Source: Dyadobacter sp. UC 10
GTDB lineage: Bacteria; Bacteroidota; Bacteroidia; Cytophagales; Spirosomataceae
NCBI RefSeq assembly: GCF_008369915.1
Contig: NZ_VSRN01000001.1
Span: 2,450,001 to 2,514,000 of the forward strand
Reading direction: 5' to 3'
Length of the DNA stretch: 64,000 nucleotides
A program made the translations under genes and the position numbers. Below, piece by piece: positions 7,955-15,870 of the stretch (positions within the stretch are counted from its first letter, which is position 1; each line of letters starts with the position of its first letter). The notes beneath the pieces are model-generated. The model made no database searches. It worked only from the letters and a program-made list of their open reading frames with translations, and was not told the DNA's origin.

Positions 7955-8560
7955 ATGAAAATTGACAAAATCAAAAAGCGCGATCGTGAGCGCACCAAGA
8001 GTAAAATCCTCAAAGCAGTTGGAGAAGTAATCGAACAGCACGGCACCGAAAAAGTGGGTGTAAACCTCATTGCCCGCACCGCGGGCGTAAATAAGGTTCT
8101 GATTTACAGATACTTCGAAAGTGTTGACGGATTGATGGAACAATATGTGAGATCAGGCGAGTACACTTCTACTACGAGTACGGACTACATTGACAACATT
8201 CCAACGCTGAAACCGGAAGAGCGAGGAAAGGCTCTTAACGACCTGATGCAGACTTTCCTGAGCGATTTGCGAGAAAGAAAGGCGACACGCGACCTGCTGA
8301 GATGGGAGATCGGGACCGGTAAATCAATGTTGTCGGATGCCCGAAACCAGGTAGCTTCTAAAATCCTCACTAAAATCGGTGATCTGCCTAATTACAGCGA
8401 CACCAGTGCACTCGTTTCATTCTTATCGGCCGGAATCTATTTTATGACCATTTCTACCGATTACCGGCAAAAGATGATTGATGTAGACCTGCATTCGGAT
8501 GAGGGCTGGCAGCGCATCGAACGCATCATCGAGCATATCATTATGGACATCAGAGATTAG
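7955..8560 (+). CDS. TetR/AcrR-family transcriptional regulator
   Basis: 201 residues. The N-terminal HTH spans about residues 10-56: RERTKSKILKAVGEVIEQHG, then VNLIARTAGVNKVLIYRYF, ending in the typical YRYF recognition element. The remainder is the helical ligand domain, which has no family assignment. It is the first gene right of the attachment site and reads rightward; the flippase gene follows after 119 bp with its own likely promoter, so the two need not share a transcript. TetR regulators often repress an adjacent gene, but no clear palindrome was found in 7762-7954. Confidence 0.9.
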   Translation: MKIDKIKKRDRERTKSKILKAVGEVIEQHGTEKVGVNLIARTAGVNKVLIYRYFESVDGLMEQYVRSGEYTSTTSTDYIDNIPTLKPEERGKALNDLMQTFLSDLRERKATRDLLRWEIGTGKSMLSDARNQVASKILTKIGDLPNYSDTSALVSFLSAGIYFMTISTDYRQKMIDVDLHSDEGWQRIERIIEHIIMDIRD

Positions 8561-8597
8561 ACCTTCAAGTAATCCCAGATTTAAAACAACCGTAAAG

Positions 8598-8605
8598 TAT
8601 ATTTG
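8598..8605 (+). promoter_or_regulatory. Bacteroidota -7 box (TATATTTG) before the flippase gene
   Basis: TATATTTG fits the TAnnTTTG consensus and lies 75 bp before the ATG at 8680. No clear -33 TTTG at the expected distance was seen, so the call is tentative. Confidence 0.4.
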
Positions 8606-8679
8606 TTCTTTCATATGATTATATCAATACCTTTTGAATAAAGCTTGTTCGATGCAAGTAAGTTGACAGGCTAAAAAAT

Positions 8680-10179
8680 ATGAGTGTCTTAAAAAAACTA
8701 GCTGGTGAAACTGCCATCTACGGAATCAGCACAATGCTGGGCCGTTTTCTGAACTATCTGCTGGTAGCACTTCATACCGACCTTTTTGAGCCTGATCAAA
8801 TTGCAGCACAGGGACAAATGTACGCTTATGCCGGCCTGGCAATGGTACTTTACACTTTCGGAATGGAAACCGCTTTCTTTCGTTTCGCGCGACAGGAGGC
8901 TGATCGAAAAACCTACTATAATCTGATATTAAGCGCAGTAATGATTGTCAGCCTGTTCTTTTCCGGGCTGATTTTCATTTTTGCGGCTGATGCGGCACAA
9001 GCGATTCAATACCCGGAAAGCGTCTCAATTGTCCGGATGTTCGCTATTATTATGGCGATCGACGCTATTGTTGCGATTCCCTTCGCGAAGCTGCGACTGG
9101 ACGGAAAAGGAAAAAAGTTCGTTGTGGTACGCGTGGCGAATATTCTCGTCAACATTTTCCTAAATATCTTTTTCCTGATCATTTGCAGGGATATTTATGC
9201 CGGCAAATACCTGGATTTTTTAAAACCATTCGTTGACCTTTTTTATAACCCTGAACACGCTCCGGACTATATCGTACTGGCTAATTTGATTGCTAATCTT
9301 TTGTTCTTCTGGTGGTTAAGGCGGGAGTTTTATGGATTCCGTTTTGTTTTCGACAGGACGCTCTTCCAACCGGTCTGGGTTTACGCTTTTCCGATATTGA
9401 TCATGAATGCGGGCGGTATCCTGAACATGCTGTTCGACCGCACCTTTATCCAGTTTCTGCTGCCGGAAGGTTTTTATCCGGGCCAGAGTAAAAAAACGGC
9501 GATAGGGATCTACGTGCAATGTTACAAGCTCTCCATTTTCATGAACCTTGCGATCCAGGCATTCAAATATGCGGCAGAACCCTTTTTTTTCTCAAGAGGA
9601 GAAGACAAGAATGCGCCGCCTGTATTCGCAAAGGTCACCAAATACTTTACGATAATCTGCACGTTGATGTGGGTAGGAATTTCCCTGAACCTTGATCTTT
9701 TCGCAGCGTTGTTTTTAAAGCAAAAGATTTATCATGAGGGCTTGCCTGTAGTTCCCTGGCTGCTCGCGGGTTATCTGTTCCTGGGTGTATATTATAATGT
9801 AGCGACCTGGTTTAAACTGACCGATCAAACACAGTTTGGAACCTGGTTTACGCTTACCGGGGCTGGTATTACGATTGTTTCGAGTTTTATTCTCGTACCG
9901 CAAATCGGCTACCTGGGGTTTGCGATCTCATTTGCATTGTCGGGCTTTGTTATGCTGGCTCTCTGCTATTACTACGGACAAAAATATTATCCGGTCCCAT
10001 ACGAAGTAAAATCTGCCCTGGGCTACCTGGCGGCTGGCACCGCGCTGATCTGGGGTTCTTCTCTTTTTAAAATTTCCGAGCTCTGGGTGTCAGTTCCAAT
10101 CCACATTGCATTATTCGGAATCTTCGCAGCATTTGTCTTTTTCATTGAAAGAAAGCACCTTCCATTTCCCAGAAGGTAA
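8680..10179 (+). CDS. Polysaccharide/lipid-linked oligosaccharide flippase (MATE/MVF-like)
   Basis: A 499-residue integral membrane protein with about 13-14 hydrophobic helices. The N-terminus (KLAGETAIYGISTMLGRFLNYLLV) is the typical first helix of the polysaccharide biosynthesis family, with charged residues in early helices (ETAFFRFARQEAD) common in Wzx-type flippases. It would move undecaprenyl-linked glycans across the inner membrane. No glycosyltransferase cluster is adjacent, although GT2 (13499) and GT4 (29056) genes occur in the window. Its stop codon abuts the stop codon of the convergent mlaF-like gene with no gap and without an obvious terminator. Confidence 0.88.
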   Translation: MSVLKKLAGETAIYGISTMLGRFLNYLLVALHTDLFEPDQIAAQGQMYAYAGLAMVLYTFGMETAFFRFARQEADRKTYYNLILSAVMIVSLFFSGLIFIFAADAAQAIQYPESVSIVRMFAIIMAIDAIVAIPFAKLRLDGKGKKFVVVRVANILVNIFLNIFFLIICRDIYAGKYLDFLKPFVDLFYNPEHAPDYIVLANLIANLLFFWWLRREFYGFRFVFDRTLFQPVWVYAFPILIMNAGGILNMLFDRTFIQFLLPEGFYPGQSKKTAIGIYVQCYKLSIFMNLAIQAFKYAAEPFFFSRGEDKNAPPVFAKVTKYFTIICTLMWVGISLNLDLFAALFLKQKIYHEGLPVVPWLLAGYLFLGVYYNVATWFKLTDQTQFGTWFTLTGAGITIVSSFILVPQIGYLGFAISFALSGFVMLALCYYYGQKYYPVPYEVKSALGYLAAGTALIWGSSLFKISELWVSVPIHIALFGIFAAFVFFIERKHLPFPRR

Positions 10180-10926
10180 TCAGCGTTCCATTTCCCGCAG
10201 CAGCTTGTTAGAGAAGAGAAACTCTTTCAATTCAGGAACATCCGTTTTGATAATATCCGAATTAACCCCTTCCCACAATTTTTGTCCCTGATACAAAAAC
10301 ATAATGTTCTGGCCGATCTCCATCACAGAATTCATATCGTGCGTAATGATGACCGTAGTGATCTGATACTCTTCTGTGATTTCTTTGATCAGCTCATCGA
10401 TTTTCACTGATGTCAGCGGATCGAGCCCGGAATTAGGCTCGTCGCAAAACAGATACATGGGATTCATCACAATAGCCCGCGCGATCCCTACCCGCTTTTT
10501 CATTCCACCGCTGATTTCCGAAGGCATCCGCTTTGCCGCAGCTTCCAGACCTACGCGCTGCAGACAAAACAAAACGCGTTCCTGCTTTTCCTGCATACTT
10601 TGGTCTGTGAGCATATCCAGCGGAAACCGCACATTTTCTTCCACCGTTTTCGAATCAAAAAGTGCGCCGCCCTGGAACAGCACGCCCATTTCCCGGCGGA
10701 TAGATTGTTGAGTTTCCTTTTCACCATTATAAAAATCGCGGTCGTTGTAATGCACACTGCCTTTATCCGGCTTTACCAGCCCGATCATGCATTTCAGCAA
10801 CACGCTTTTCCCGGTACCGCTACCGCCGATAATGAGGTTCGTCTCACCTTTTTTGAAGCTTGCGGATATTCCCTTTAAAACTTCCTTTCCGTTAAATGAT
10901 TTGGAAATATTTTCGATTTTAATCAT
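10180..10926 (-). CDS. mlaF: ABC transporter ATP-binding protein, MlaF-type
   Basis: 248 residues with a complete nucleotide-binding site: Walker A GGSGTGKS (34-41), Q-loop FQGG (about 84-88), signature SGGMKKR (139-145), Walker B YLFCDEP (158-164) and a switch His (IITHD). The SGGM-KR signature and length match the MlaF family, which drives phospholipid or sterol/lipid movement between the membranes with an MlaE permease and an MlaD substrate-binding protein. The MlaE-type permease lies 38 bp upstream on the same strand (10965-11711), so they form an operon. No MlaD-like gene is adjacent. Substrate not determinable here. Confidence 0.9.
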   Translation of the reverse strand: MIKIENISKSFNGKEVLKGISASFKKGETNLIIGGSGTGKSVLLKCMIGLVKPDKGSVHYNDRDFYNGEKETQQSIRREMGVLFQGGALFDSKTVEENVRFPLDMLTDQSMQEKQERVLFCLQRVGLEAAAKRMPSEISGGMKKRVGIARAIVMNPMYLFCDEPNSGLDPLTSVKIDELIKEITEEYQITTVIITHDMNSVMEIGQNIMFLYQGQKLWEGVNSDIIKTDVPELKEFLFSNKLLREMER

Positions 10927-10964
10927 TGTGGTCTTTTGTAAAACGGTGGGAGCCTGCCGGCGGG

Positions 10965-11711
10965 TTACAATAGCAACTGGGCCAGCAGATAATCAGCAAC
11001 CAGAATGGAAATACAGCTGTTCGTCACCGCGTCGGTACTCGATTTGCCGACTTCCAAAGCGCCCCCTTCGGTATAATAGCCTTTGAATGAAGATATTGAT
11101 GCGATTAAAAATCCGAATACGAATGGTTTTACGCACATAAAAAAAATATTGTAGGGAACAAAAGAGTCCCTGATCCCATACAAATAGTCACGCTCTGTAA
11201 TAACACCGGTTAATGTTCCTGCGAGATAGCCCCCTAAAATTCCCAGAAACGCCGAAAATATGACCAGCATCGGAAACGTTACCATCGCCGCGATCACCTT
11301 TGGTAAAACCAGGTAAGACGTAGAATTGATCCCCATAACTTCCAGCGCGTCTACCTGCTCGGTAATACGCATGGTACCCAGCTCACTAGCGATATTGGAA
11401 CCCACTTTGCCTGCGAGCACGATGCAGGTGATCGTCGGGGCAAGTTCCAGGATCTCCATATCCCGTACAATCAGCGCGACAGTGGAGATAGGGATGATAG
11501 GGCTGACAAGGTTGTAGGCCGTTTGAATACAGGACACGGCTCCGATAAAAGTAGAGACAATCGCGACTATGAAAATCGAGCTTACGCCTATTCCCACACA
11601 CTCTTCCATGAATCTCCGCCAGTAAACCGACAGTTTTTCTCCCTTCCCGAACAGCGCTCCTAAAAAAATAAAGTATTTCCCGATTACGGACATAATCTTA
11701 ATAGTATTCAA
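10965..11711 (-). CDS. mlaE: MlaE/YrbE-type ABC transporter permease
   Basis: 248 residues with five to six membrane segments and the family hallmark in the middle, TRITEQVDALEVMGINSTSYLVLPKVIA-like content (seen as MRITEQVDALEVMGINS around residues 118-134), which forms the coupling helix for the ATPase. It pairs with the MlaF-like gene downstream (38 bp). Together they form the inner-membrane core of an Mla-type lipid transporter that maintains outer-membrane asymmetry. It reads away from the SDR gene at 11754; the 42-bp gap between the two starts must hold both promoters. Confidence 0.9.
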   Translation of the reverse strand: MNTIKIMSVIGKYFIFLGALFGKGEKLSVYWRRFMEECVGIGVSSIFIVAIVSTFIGAVSCIQTAYNLVSPIIPISTVALIVRDMEILELAPTITCIVLAGKVGSNIASELGTMRITEQVDALEVMGINSTSYLVLPKVIAAMVTFPMLVIFSAFLGILGGYLAGTLTGVITERDYLYGIRDSFVPYNIFFMCVKPFVFGFLIASISSFKGYYTEGGALEVGKSSTDAVTNSCISILVADYLLAQLLL

Positions 11712-11753
11712 TATTTTCGGGGAAATTAGGCAAAAAAAGAAGCAATTAGAAAA

Positions 11754-12464
11754 ATGAATCCATTAGCGGTAGTGACGGGAGGCACAAAGGGAATCGGGCG
11801 AGCGGTAATTGAGCAGTTTTCGGCGAAGGGTTTCGACATTATTACATGTGCAAGGAGTGAGAGCGACCTGCTCGGACTGAGGGAATCACAAAACGCAGCA
11901 TTTCCGAATTCGCAAATCTTTACATTAAAGGCTGATCTGTCCGTTCGGACCGAATTGCTCGCATTTCTTGATTTTATTAAATCAAAAAACCGCGCGGCAG
12001 AGGTACTTATTAATAACACCGGTGTATTTATTCCGGGCCAGGTCCACAATGAACAGGACGGCGTGCTCGAAAAAACAATAGAAACCAATTTGTATAGTGC
12101 CTATTACCTTACGCGGGGACTTCTACCCGAAATGATTGCCCTGAAAAAAGGTCACATTTTTACGCTTTGTTCTACTGCGAGCATCATTGCATACCCCAAC
12201 GGAGGCTCTTATTGTATATCGAAATTTGCGCTCTACGGAATGACAAAAGTACTCAGGGAGGAAATGAAGCCACATCAGATAAAGGTTACCGCGGTTCTCC
12301 CCGGTGCAACACTAACTGATAGCTGGAAAGGCACTACACTGCCCGAAGAGCGGTTTATTGATCCGAAAGATGTGGCGGAGGCGATCTGGTCAGCCTATTC
12401 ACTTTCGGGCCGCACTGTTGTAGAGGAAATTTTAATCCGGCCTCAGTTGGGAGACCTGGATTGA
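11754..12464 (+). CDS. Short-chain dehydrogenase/reductase
   Basis: A 236-residue classical SDR. Cofactor motif TGGTKGIG (8-15), NNTG (87-90, variant of NNAG with Thr for Ala), catalytic Ser140-143 region (LCSTAS), Tyr153 and Lys157 (YCISK). The Arg34 after the second strand (TCARSESD) suggests NADP(H). The substrate cannot be read from the sequence; the protein is short, lacking extensions. It starts 42 bp from the divergent mlaE-like gene and is followed by the ROK kinase after 73 bp. Confidence 0.9.
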   Translation: MNPLAVVTGGTKGIGRAVIEQFSAKGFDIITCARSESDLLGLRESQNAAFPNSQIFTLKADLSVRTELLAFLDFIKSKNRAAEVLINNTGVFIPGQVHNEQDGVLEKTIETNLYSAYYLTRGLLPEMIALKKGHIFTLCSTASIIAYPNGGSYCISKFALYGMTKVLREEMKPHQIKVTAVLPGATLTDSWKGTTLPEERFIDPKDVAEAIWSAYSLSGRTVVEEILIRPQLGDLD

Positions 12465-12537
12465 TTAGTGAACGTAGCGCAATTTTACTAAATTGCCGCA
12501 TTTTTAAAATTATTTATTAAAACCTTTAACTTGTTTC

Positions 12538-13446
12538 ATGGAACAATACCTCGGCATAGACGTGGGCGGTACTAACGTAAAAATGGGAATCGTTGACGCT
12601 ACGGATGGGAGAATTTCAAATTTTTACAGCCATGATACCGCCAGCTGGCGCACCTCAGGACATTTTATAGAACGTTTAGGTGATGCCATCGCATTACAGC
12701 TTGTGGAATATCCCGAGGTCAAGAAGGTAGGAATTGGTGTTCCGGGACTCACTACCCGAGACAGGACTACTTTAATAGAAATAACCGCAATCCCTGAAAT
12801 TGACGGGATCGCTATCGTTCCCGACTTAAAGGCAAGATTTCCAAATCATGATTTTTATCTGGAAAATGACGCCAATGCTGCGGCTCTGGGCGAATATTAT
12901 TTTGGCGAAGACAAACTTCCGGAAGACTATATCTTCGTAACCCTTGGTACGGGAATCGGTGGAGCGGCCATTATTGATAAGAAAGTTTTCAAAGGCGGTG
13001 GCGGTAATGCCATGGAGCCCGGCCACGTGCCTTCTAAAAATGGAAAGGTACTGGAAAGAAATATTGGCAAAAAGGAACTGCTTGAGTTGGCCCATTCCAT
13101 GCGGGCAAACTATGAGGGCTCAACGCAACTGCCAGCGGACGGTACAATTTCAACAACCGGGTTAGTAGCAGCAGCTTCGGGCGGTGATGAACTGGCGAAG
13201 CAGATTTTCTACGAAATGGGCTATTTGCTTGGCGAAGGCCTTGTTTCGATGGTACGCATCCTTGACATTACAACAATTTTGATCGGAGGTGGTATTTCTG
13301 CTTCGTTTGAATTTATTTTGCCTGCGATTAACGATCGTTTCAAATACTGGTTAACGCCTTACTATCTGAAAACCATTACGGTGAAACGTGCCACATTAGC
13401 GAATGACGCAGGTTTGCTTGGAGCCGCTTCGTTATGTTTCGATTAA
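12538..13446 (+). CDS. ROK-family sugar kinase (glucokinase-like), without zinc cysteines
   Basis: 302 residues with the ROK phosphate motif GIDVGGTNVKMG (5-16), the sugar-binding/catalytic Asp in LENDANAAALGE (about 110-120) and the second ATP loop VTLGTGIGGAAI. It should phosphorylate a hexose, probably glucose, with ATP or polyphosphate. The usual ROK zinc motif (C-C-G-GC) after the conserved GH is missing: the segment reads GHVPSKNGKVLERNIGKKEL. Loss of this motif is known in polyphosphate-glucokinase-type members, so the donor is open. The next gene (GT2) starts 52 bp later on the same strand. Confidence 0.88.
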   Translation: MEQYLGIDVGGTNVKMGIVDATDGRISNFYSHDTASWRTSGHFIERLGDAIALQLVEYPEVKKVGIGVPGLTTRDRTTLIEITAIPEIDGIAIVPDLKARFPNHDFYLENDANAAALGEYYFGEDKLPEDYIFVTLGTGIGGAAIIDKKVFKGGGGNAMEPGHVPSKNGKVLERNIGKKELLELAHSMRANYEGSTQLPADGTISTTGLVAAASGGDELAKQIFYEMGYLLGEGLVSMVRILDITTILIGGGISASFEFILPAINDRFKYWLTPYYLKTITVKRATLANDAGLLGAASLCFD

Positions 13447-13498
13447 AAATCAAAGCCATTTAAAATAAAATAAATAATTCTACACGTTATAGTTTCGG

Positions 13499-14209
13499 AT
13501 GAAATTATCAGTAATAGTTCCTGCATACAACGAAGAAAAAACCATCTGGAAAGTACTGGATAAGCTTAAATCCGTTGAATTAATAAATAGCTTTCAAAAG
13601 GAGATCGTGATCGTGAACGATTGCTCTTCCGACAATACGGAGGGTGTCGCAAAGCGGTTTATGGCAGAAAATCCACAACTGGAAATCAGCTATTTCCGGC
13701 ACGAATTTAACCAGGGAAAAGGTGCTGCACTGCATACGGGCTTTCGCCGCGCCACCGGAGATTATATTATCGTGCAGGACGCAGATCTCGAATACGATCC
13801 GCAAGAGTTCAATATTCTTTTAAAACCGGTGGTTGATGGTTACGCTGATGTGGTTTACGGCTCTCGTTTCATGGGAGGACGCCCGCACCGGATCCTGTTT
13901 TTCTGGCACACGATCGGAAACAAGTTCCTTACATTCCTGAGCAATATGTTCACGAACCTCAATCTGACGGATATGGAAACTTGCTACAAGCTTTTTAGGT
14001 CAGATTTACTTAAAAACCTTTCACTCCAGGAAAAACGATTTGGCTTCGAGCCCGAGGTAACTGCCAAAATATCTAAAATCCCGAAAATCAGGATTTACGA
14101 AGTGGGCGTGTCATACTATGGCCGCACTTACGAAGAGGGAAAGAAAATTAACTGGAAAGACGGTTTTCGCGCACTTTACTGCATTGTAAGGTATGGCTTA
14201 GGTAGTTAA
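13499..14209 (+). CDS. Family 2 glycosyltransferase, dolichyl-phosphate-mannose-synthase-like
   Basis: 236 residues. The GT-A fold is clear: VPAYNEEKTIWKVL (7-20), IVNDCSSDNTEGV (38-50), GKGAALHTGFRRA (73-85) and the metal-binding DAD at 94-96 in VQDADLEYDP. The size and motif set match the bacterial dolichol-phosphate mannose/undecaprenyl-phosphate sugar synthases that lack C-terminal membrane helices. It probably transfers a hexose to a lipid phosphate or other acceptor at the inner face of the membrane. The gene is followed by a good terminator (14254-14288). Confidence 0.88.
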   Translation: MKLSVIVPAYNEEKTIWKVLDKLKSVELINSFQKEIVIVNDCSSDNTEGVAKRFMAENPQLEISYFRHEFNQGKGAALHTGFRRATGDYIIVQDADLEYDPQEFNILLKPVVDGYADVVYGSRFMGGRPHRILFFWHTIGNKFLTFLSNMFTNLNLTDMETCYKLFRSDLLKNLSLQEKRFGFEPEVTAKISKIPKIRIYEVGVSYYGRTYEEGKKINWKDGFRALYCIVRYGLGS

Positions 14210-14253
14210 TATCCTTCGTATATATTTGCCTGACATATATTAAATGACAGGAG

Positions 14254-14288
14254 AAAGCCGGAATCCTGATCAGATCCCGGCTTTTTTC
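14254..14288 (+). terminator. Intrinsic terminator after the GT2 gene
   Basis: GCCGG (14257-14261) pairs with CCGGC (14277-14281), extended by ATC/GAT inside, and is followed by TTTTTTCATTTTT. Confidence 0.8.
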
Positions 14289-14344
14289 ATTTTTAGATTA
14301 AAGTTTGTTGTGAAGCGCAAATTCCTTTAAGAGCCTCGGATAAT

Positions 14345-15868
14345 CTATAAATCCACAACAACTGCATGAATGCCACTTCCTGCCACAGTTCCTGTATAGG
14401 TTTTTGATGGGTTTGAAGGATGTTTAATTTCAATCGCATGTTTCAGATTATCTGCAAATACATTGAAATAATAGATCATCATTTTGTTACCAGAGATCCG
14501 GCATCGCGCAAGCCCTCTTTTATCAAAATAGGCGCTGATAATGTCACTCCCATTTGCTTTTCGTTCGACCCAACTGCCGCCATCAAGTCGATAGCTGCAA
14601 TACACCGGTGATCCTCCAGCGACCTGCCCGCCTGTTTGCATCCACAAGAGATTTCCGAAATAAGTATAGTCGCCACTCCCGCCAAGTGGAATGTAAAAGT
14701 CTTGTGCAGGCAATCCGACACCTAATAAATAATAGAATGGAAAACTTGCGGGCCCGCCAGGAGCCGGCCGCCAGTAATCCATACTTTGATTAATAGGTTG
14801 ATAAAAACTGACTGGCTTTTTACTTTCCGGCTGCTTCAAAATTGTCCCCCAGTCAACAAAAATATTACCGTACTCGTGCGCAAGAAACCCCATCAGAATC
14901 TGAAAAGACGGACTATGCAGTGGCTTGTCCGATCTGAAAAGTGTCCCCTCGGCGTAAGGCGTTCCCACCGTAAATGACTCCGGCGCCCATTCATTTTGAT
15001 TAAACAGGAACATACCTGTGTTCTTCCCCAGCTTTTTCCAGATTTCCATCAGAAACAGAGTATTTAGAGTCGATCCCGGATTTAAATCAAATGGGCCGTA
15101 ATAAATGGCTTCCATTACCGTGTTTGTTCGCGAAAGTGACCCGCCGGCATGATAAAGGGATTTCAGGCTCCACTGGCTTGGTTCCTGTGAATACATGGCT
15201 TCCCACTGCGCACGGGATGTTCCGGTATGGTTTAAGTTGTAAGGACTTGCGGAATAGTAATTATGACACAAATAAAAAGGCTTTTGGTCCTGACCTTTTT
15301 TTGCCTCGTACAACTTGGCGAGTTCGTCATAAAACGAATTCCACATAGGCTTATCCGCCGGCATAAAAGGGAAGTTCTCCATTGTTTCACCGATCCAGAG
15401 GTTGGTAGCATTACCAGCGTTCCAGGTTTCGTGCGCTTTCGCCCTTGCTTGCGCATCTGTGAACGGACCATTGGGCCAGCATTTCTTATTGTAACCATCT
15501 ACCCAAAGCTCTTCTCCATTACATGGCAAACCGAAAATAGCAGGTATAGTAGGCACGCCATTATAGTCCCTGCCCGGATAATTCGCTTTGAAGGAAGCGA
15601 TCGAACCTTCATTCATCAGGTTGTTACGGTTATAATGTGTGCTTCCCTTTTGCATCGTCTGCGCCCATGAGTAGGTTTGCTTCGTCGGTGGCTGAACAAA
15701 CACGTGTCCGGGAGGCATAGAAATTTGAGGGCTTACTTCCATAAACCCCGGAAGAAGGGTGGTCGGATCATAATTGGCAGGAATCGTATTTACAAAAGTG
15801 ACTGCCTGGTTTTGTGAAAAAACCGTTACGCTGCGGAGCAGCAGGAAAAATATTAGAAATCTTTTCAT
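14345..15868 (-). CDS. Secreted protein of unknown function (507 aa)
   Basis: I start it at the ATG at 15868, which gives a clean signal peptide (MKRFLIFFLLLRSVTVFSQ); an upstream in-frame ATG at 15976 lies inside the neighbouring gene. The mature protein is rich in Trp, Tyr, Asn and Pro (GEELWVDGYNKK, ETMENFPFMPADKP, FLFNQNEWAPESF), as in carbohydrate-active secreted enzymes, but I recognise no family and no definite catalytic pair. There is no T9SS sorting domain; the C-terminus ends in a beta-rich section (SGIHAVVVDL). It follows the 749-residue secreted modular protein by two bases, so the two are surely one transcript and probably act together outside the cell. Confidence 0.75.
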   Translation of the reverse strand: MKRFLIFFLLLRSVTVFSQNQAVTFVNTIPANYDPTTLLPGFMEVSPQISMPPGHVFVQPPTKQTYSWAQTMQKGSTHYNRNNLMNEGSIASFKANYPGRDYNGVPTIPAIFGLPCNGEELWVDGYNKKCWPNGPFTDAQARAKAHETWNAGNATNLWIGETMENFPFMPADKPMWNSFYDELAKLYEAKKGQDQKPFYLCHNYYSASPYNLNHTGTSRAQWEAMYSQEPSQWSLKSLYHAGGSLSRTNTVMEAIYYGPFDLNPGSTLNTLFLMEIWKKLGKNTGMFLFNQNEWAPESFTVGTPYAEGTLFRSDKPLHSPSFQILMGFLAHEYGNIFVDWGTILKQPESKKPVSFYQPINQSMDYWRPAPGGPASFPFYYLLGVGLPAQDFYIPLGGSGDYTYFGNLLWMQTGGQVAGGSPVYCSYRLDGGSWVERKANGSDIISAYFDKRGLARCRISGNKMMIYYFNVFADNLKHAIEIKHPSNPSKTYTGTVAGSGIHAVVVDL

Positions 15869-15870
15869 GG

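Noticed and set aside
15263-15670. 135-codon plus-strand frame over the 507-residue secreted gene
   Set aside because: Antisense to a coherent signal-peptide-bearing gene, and lacks any domain.
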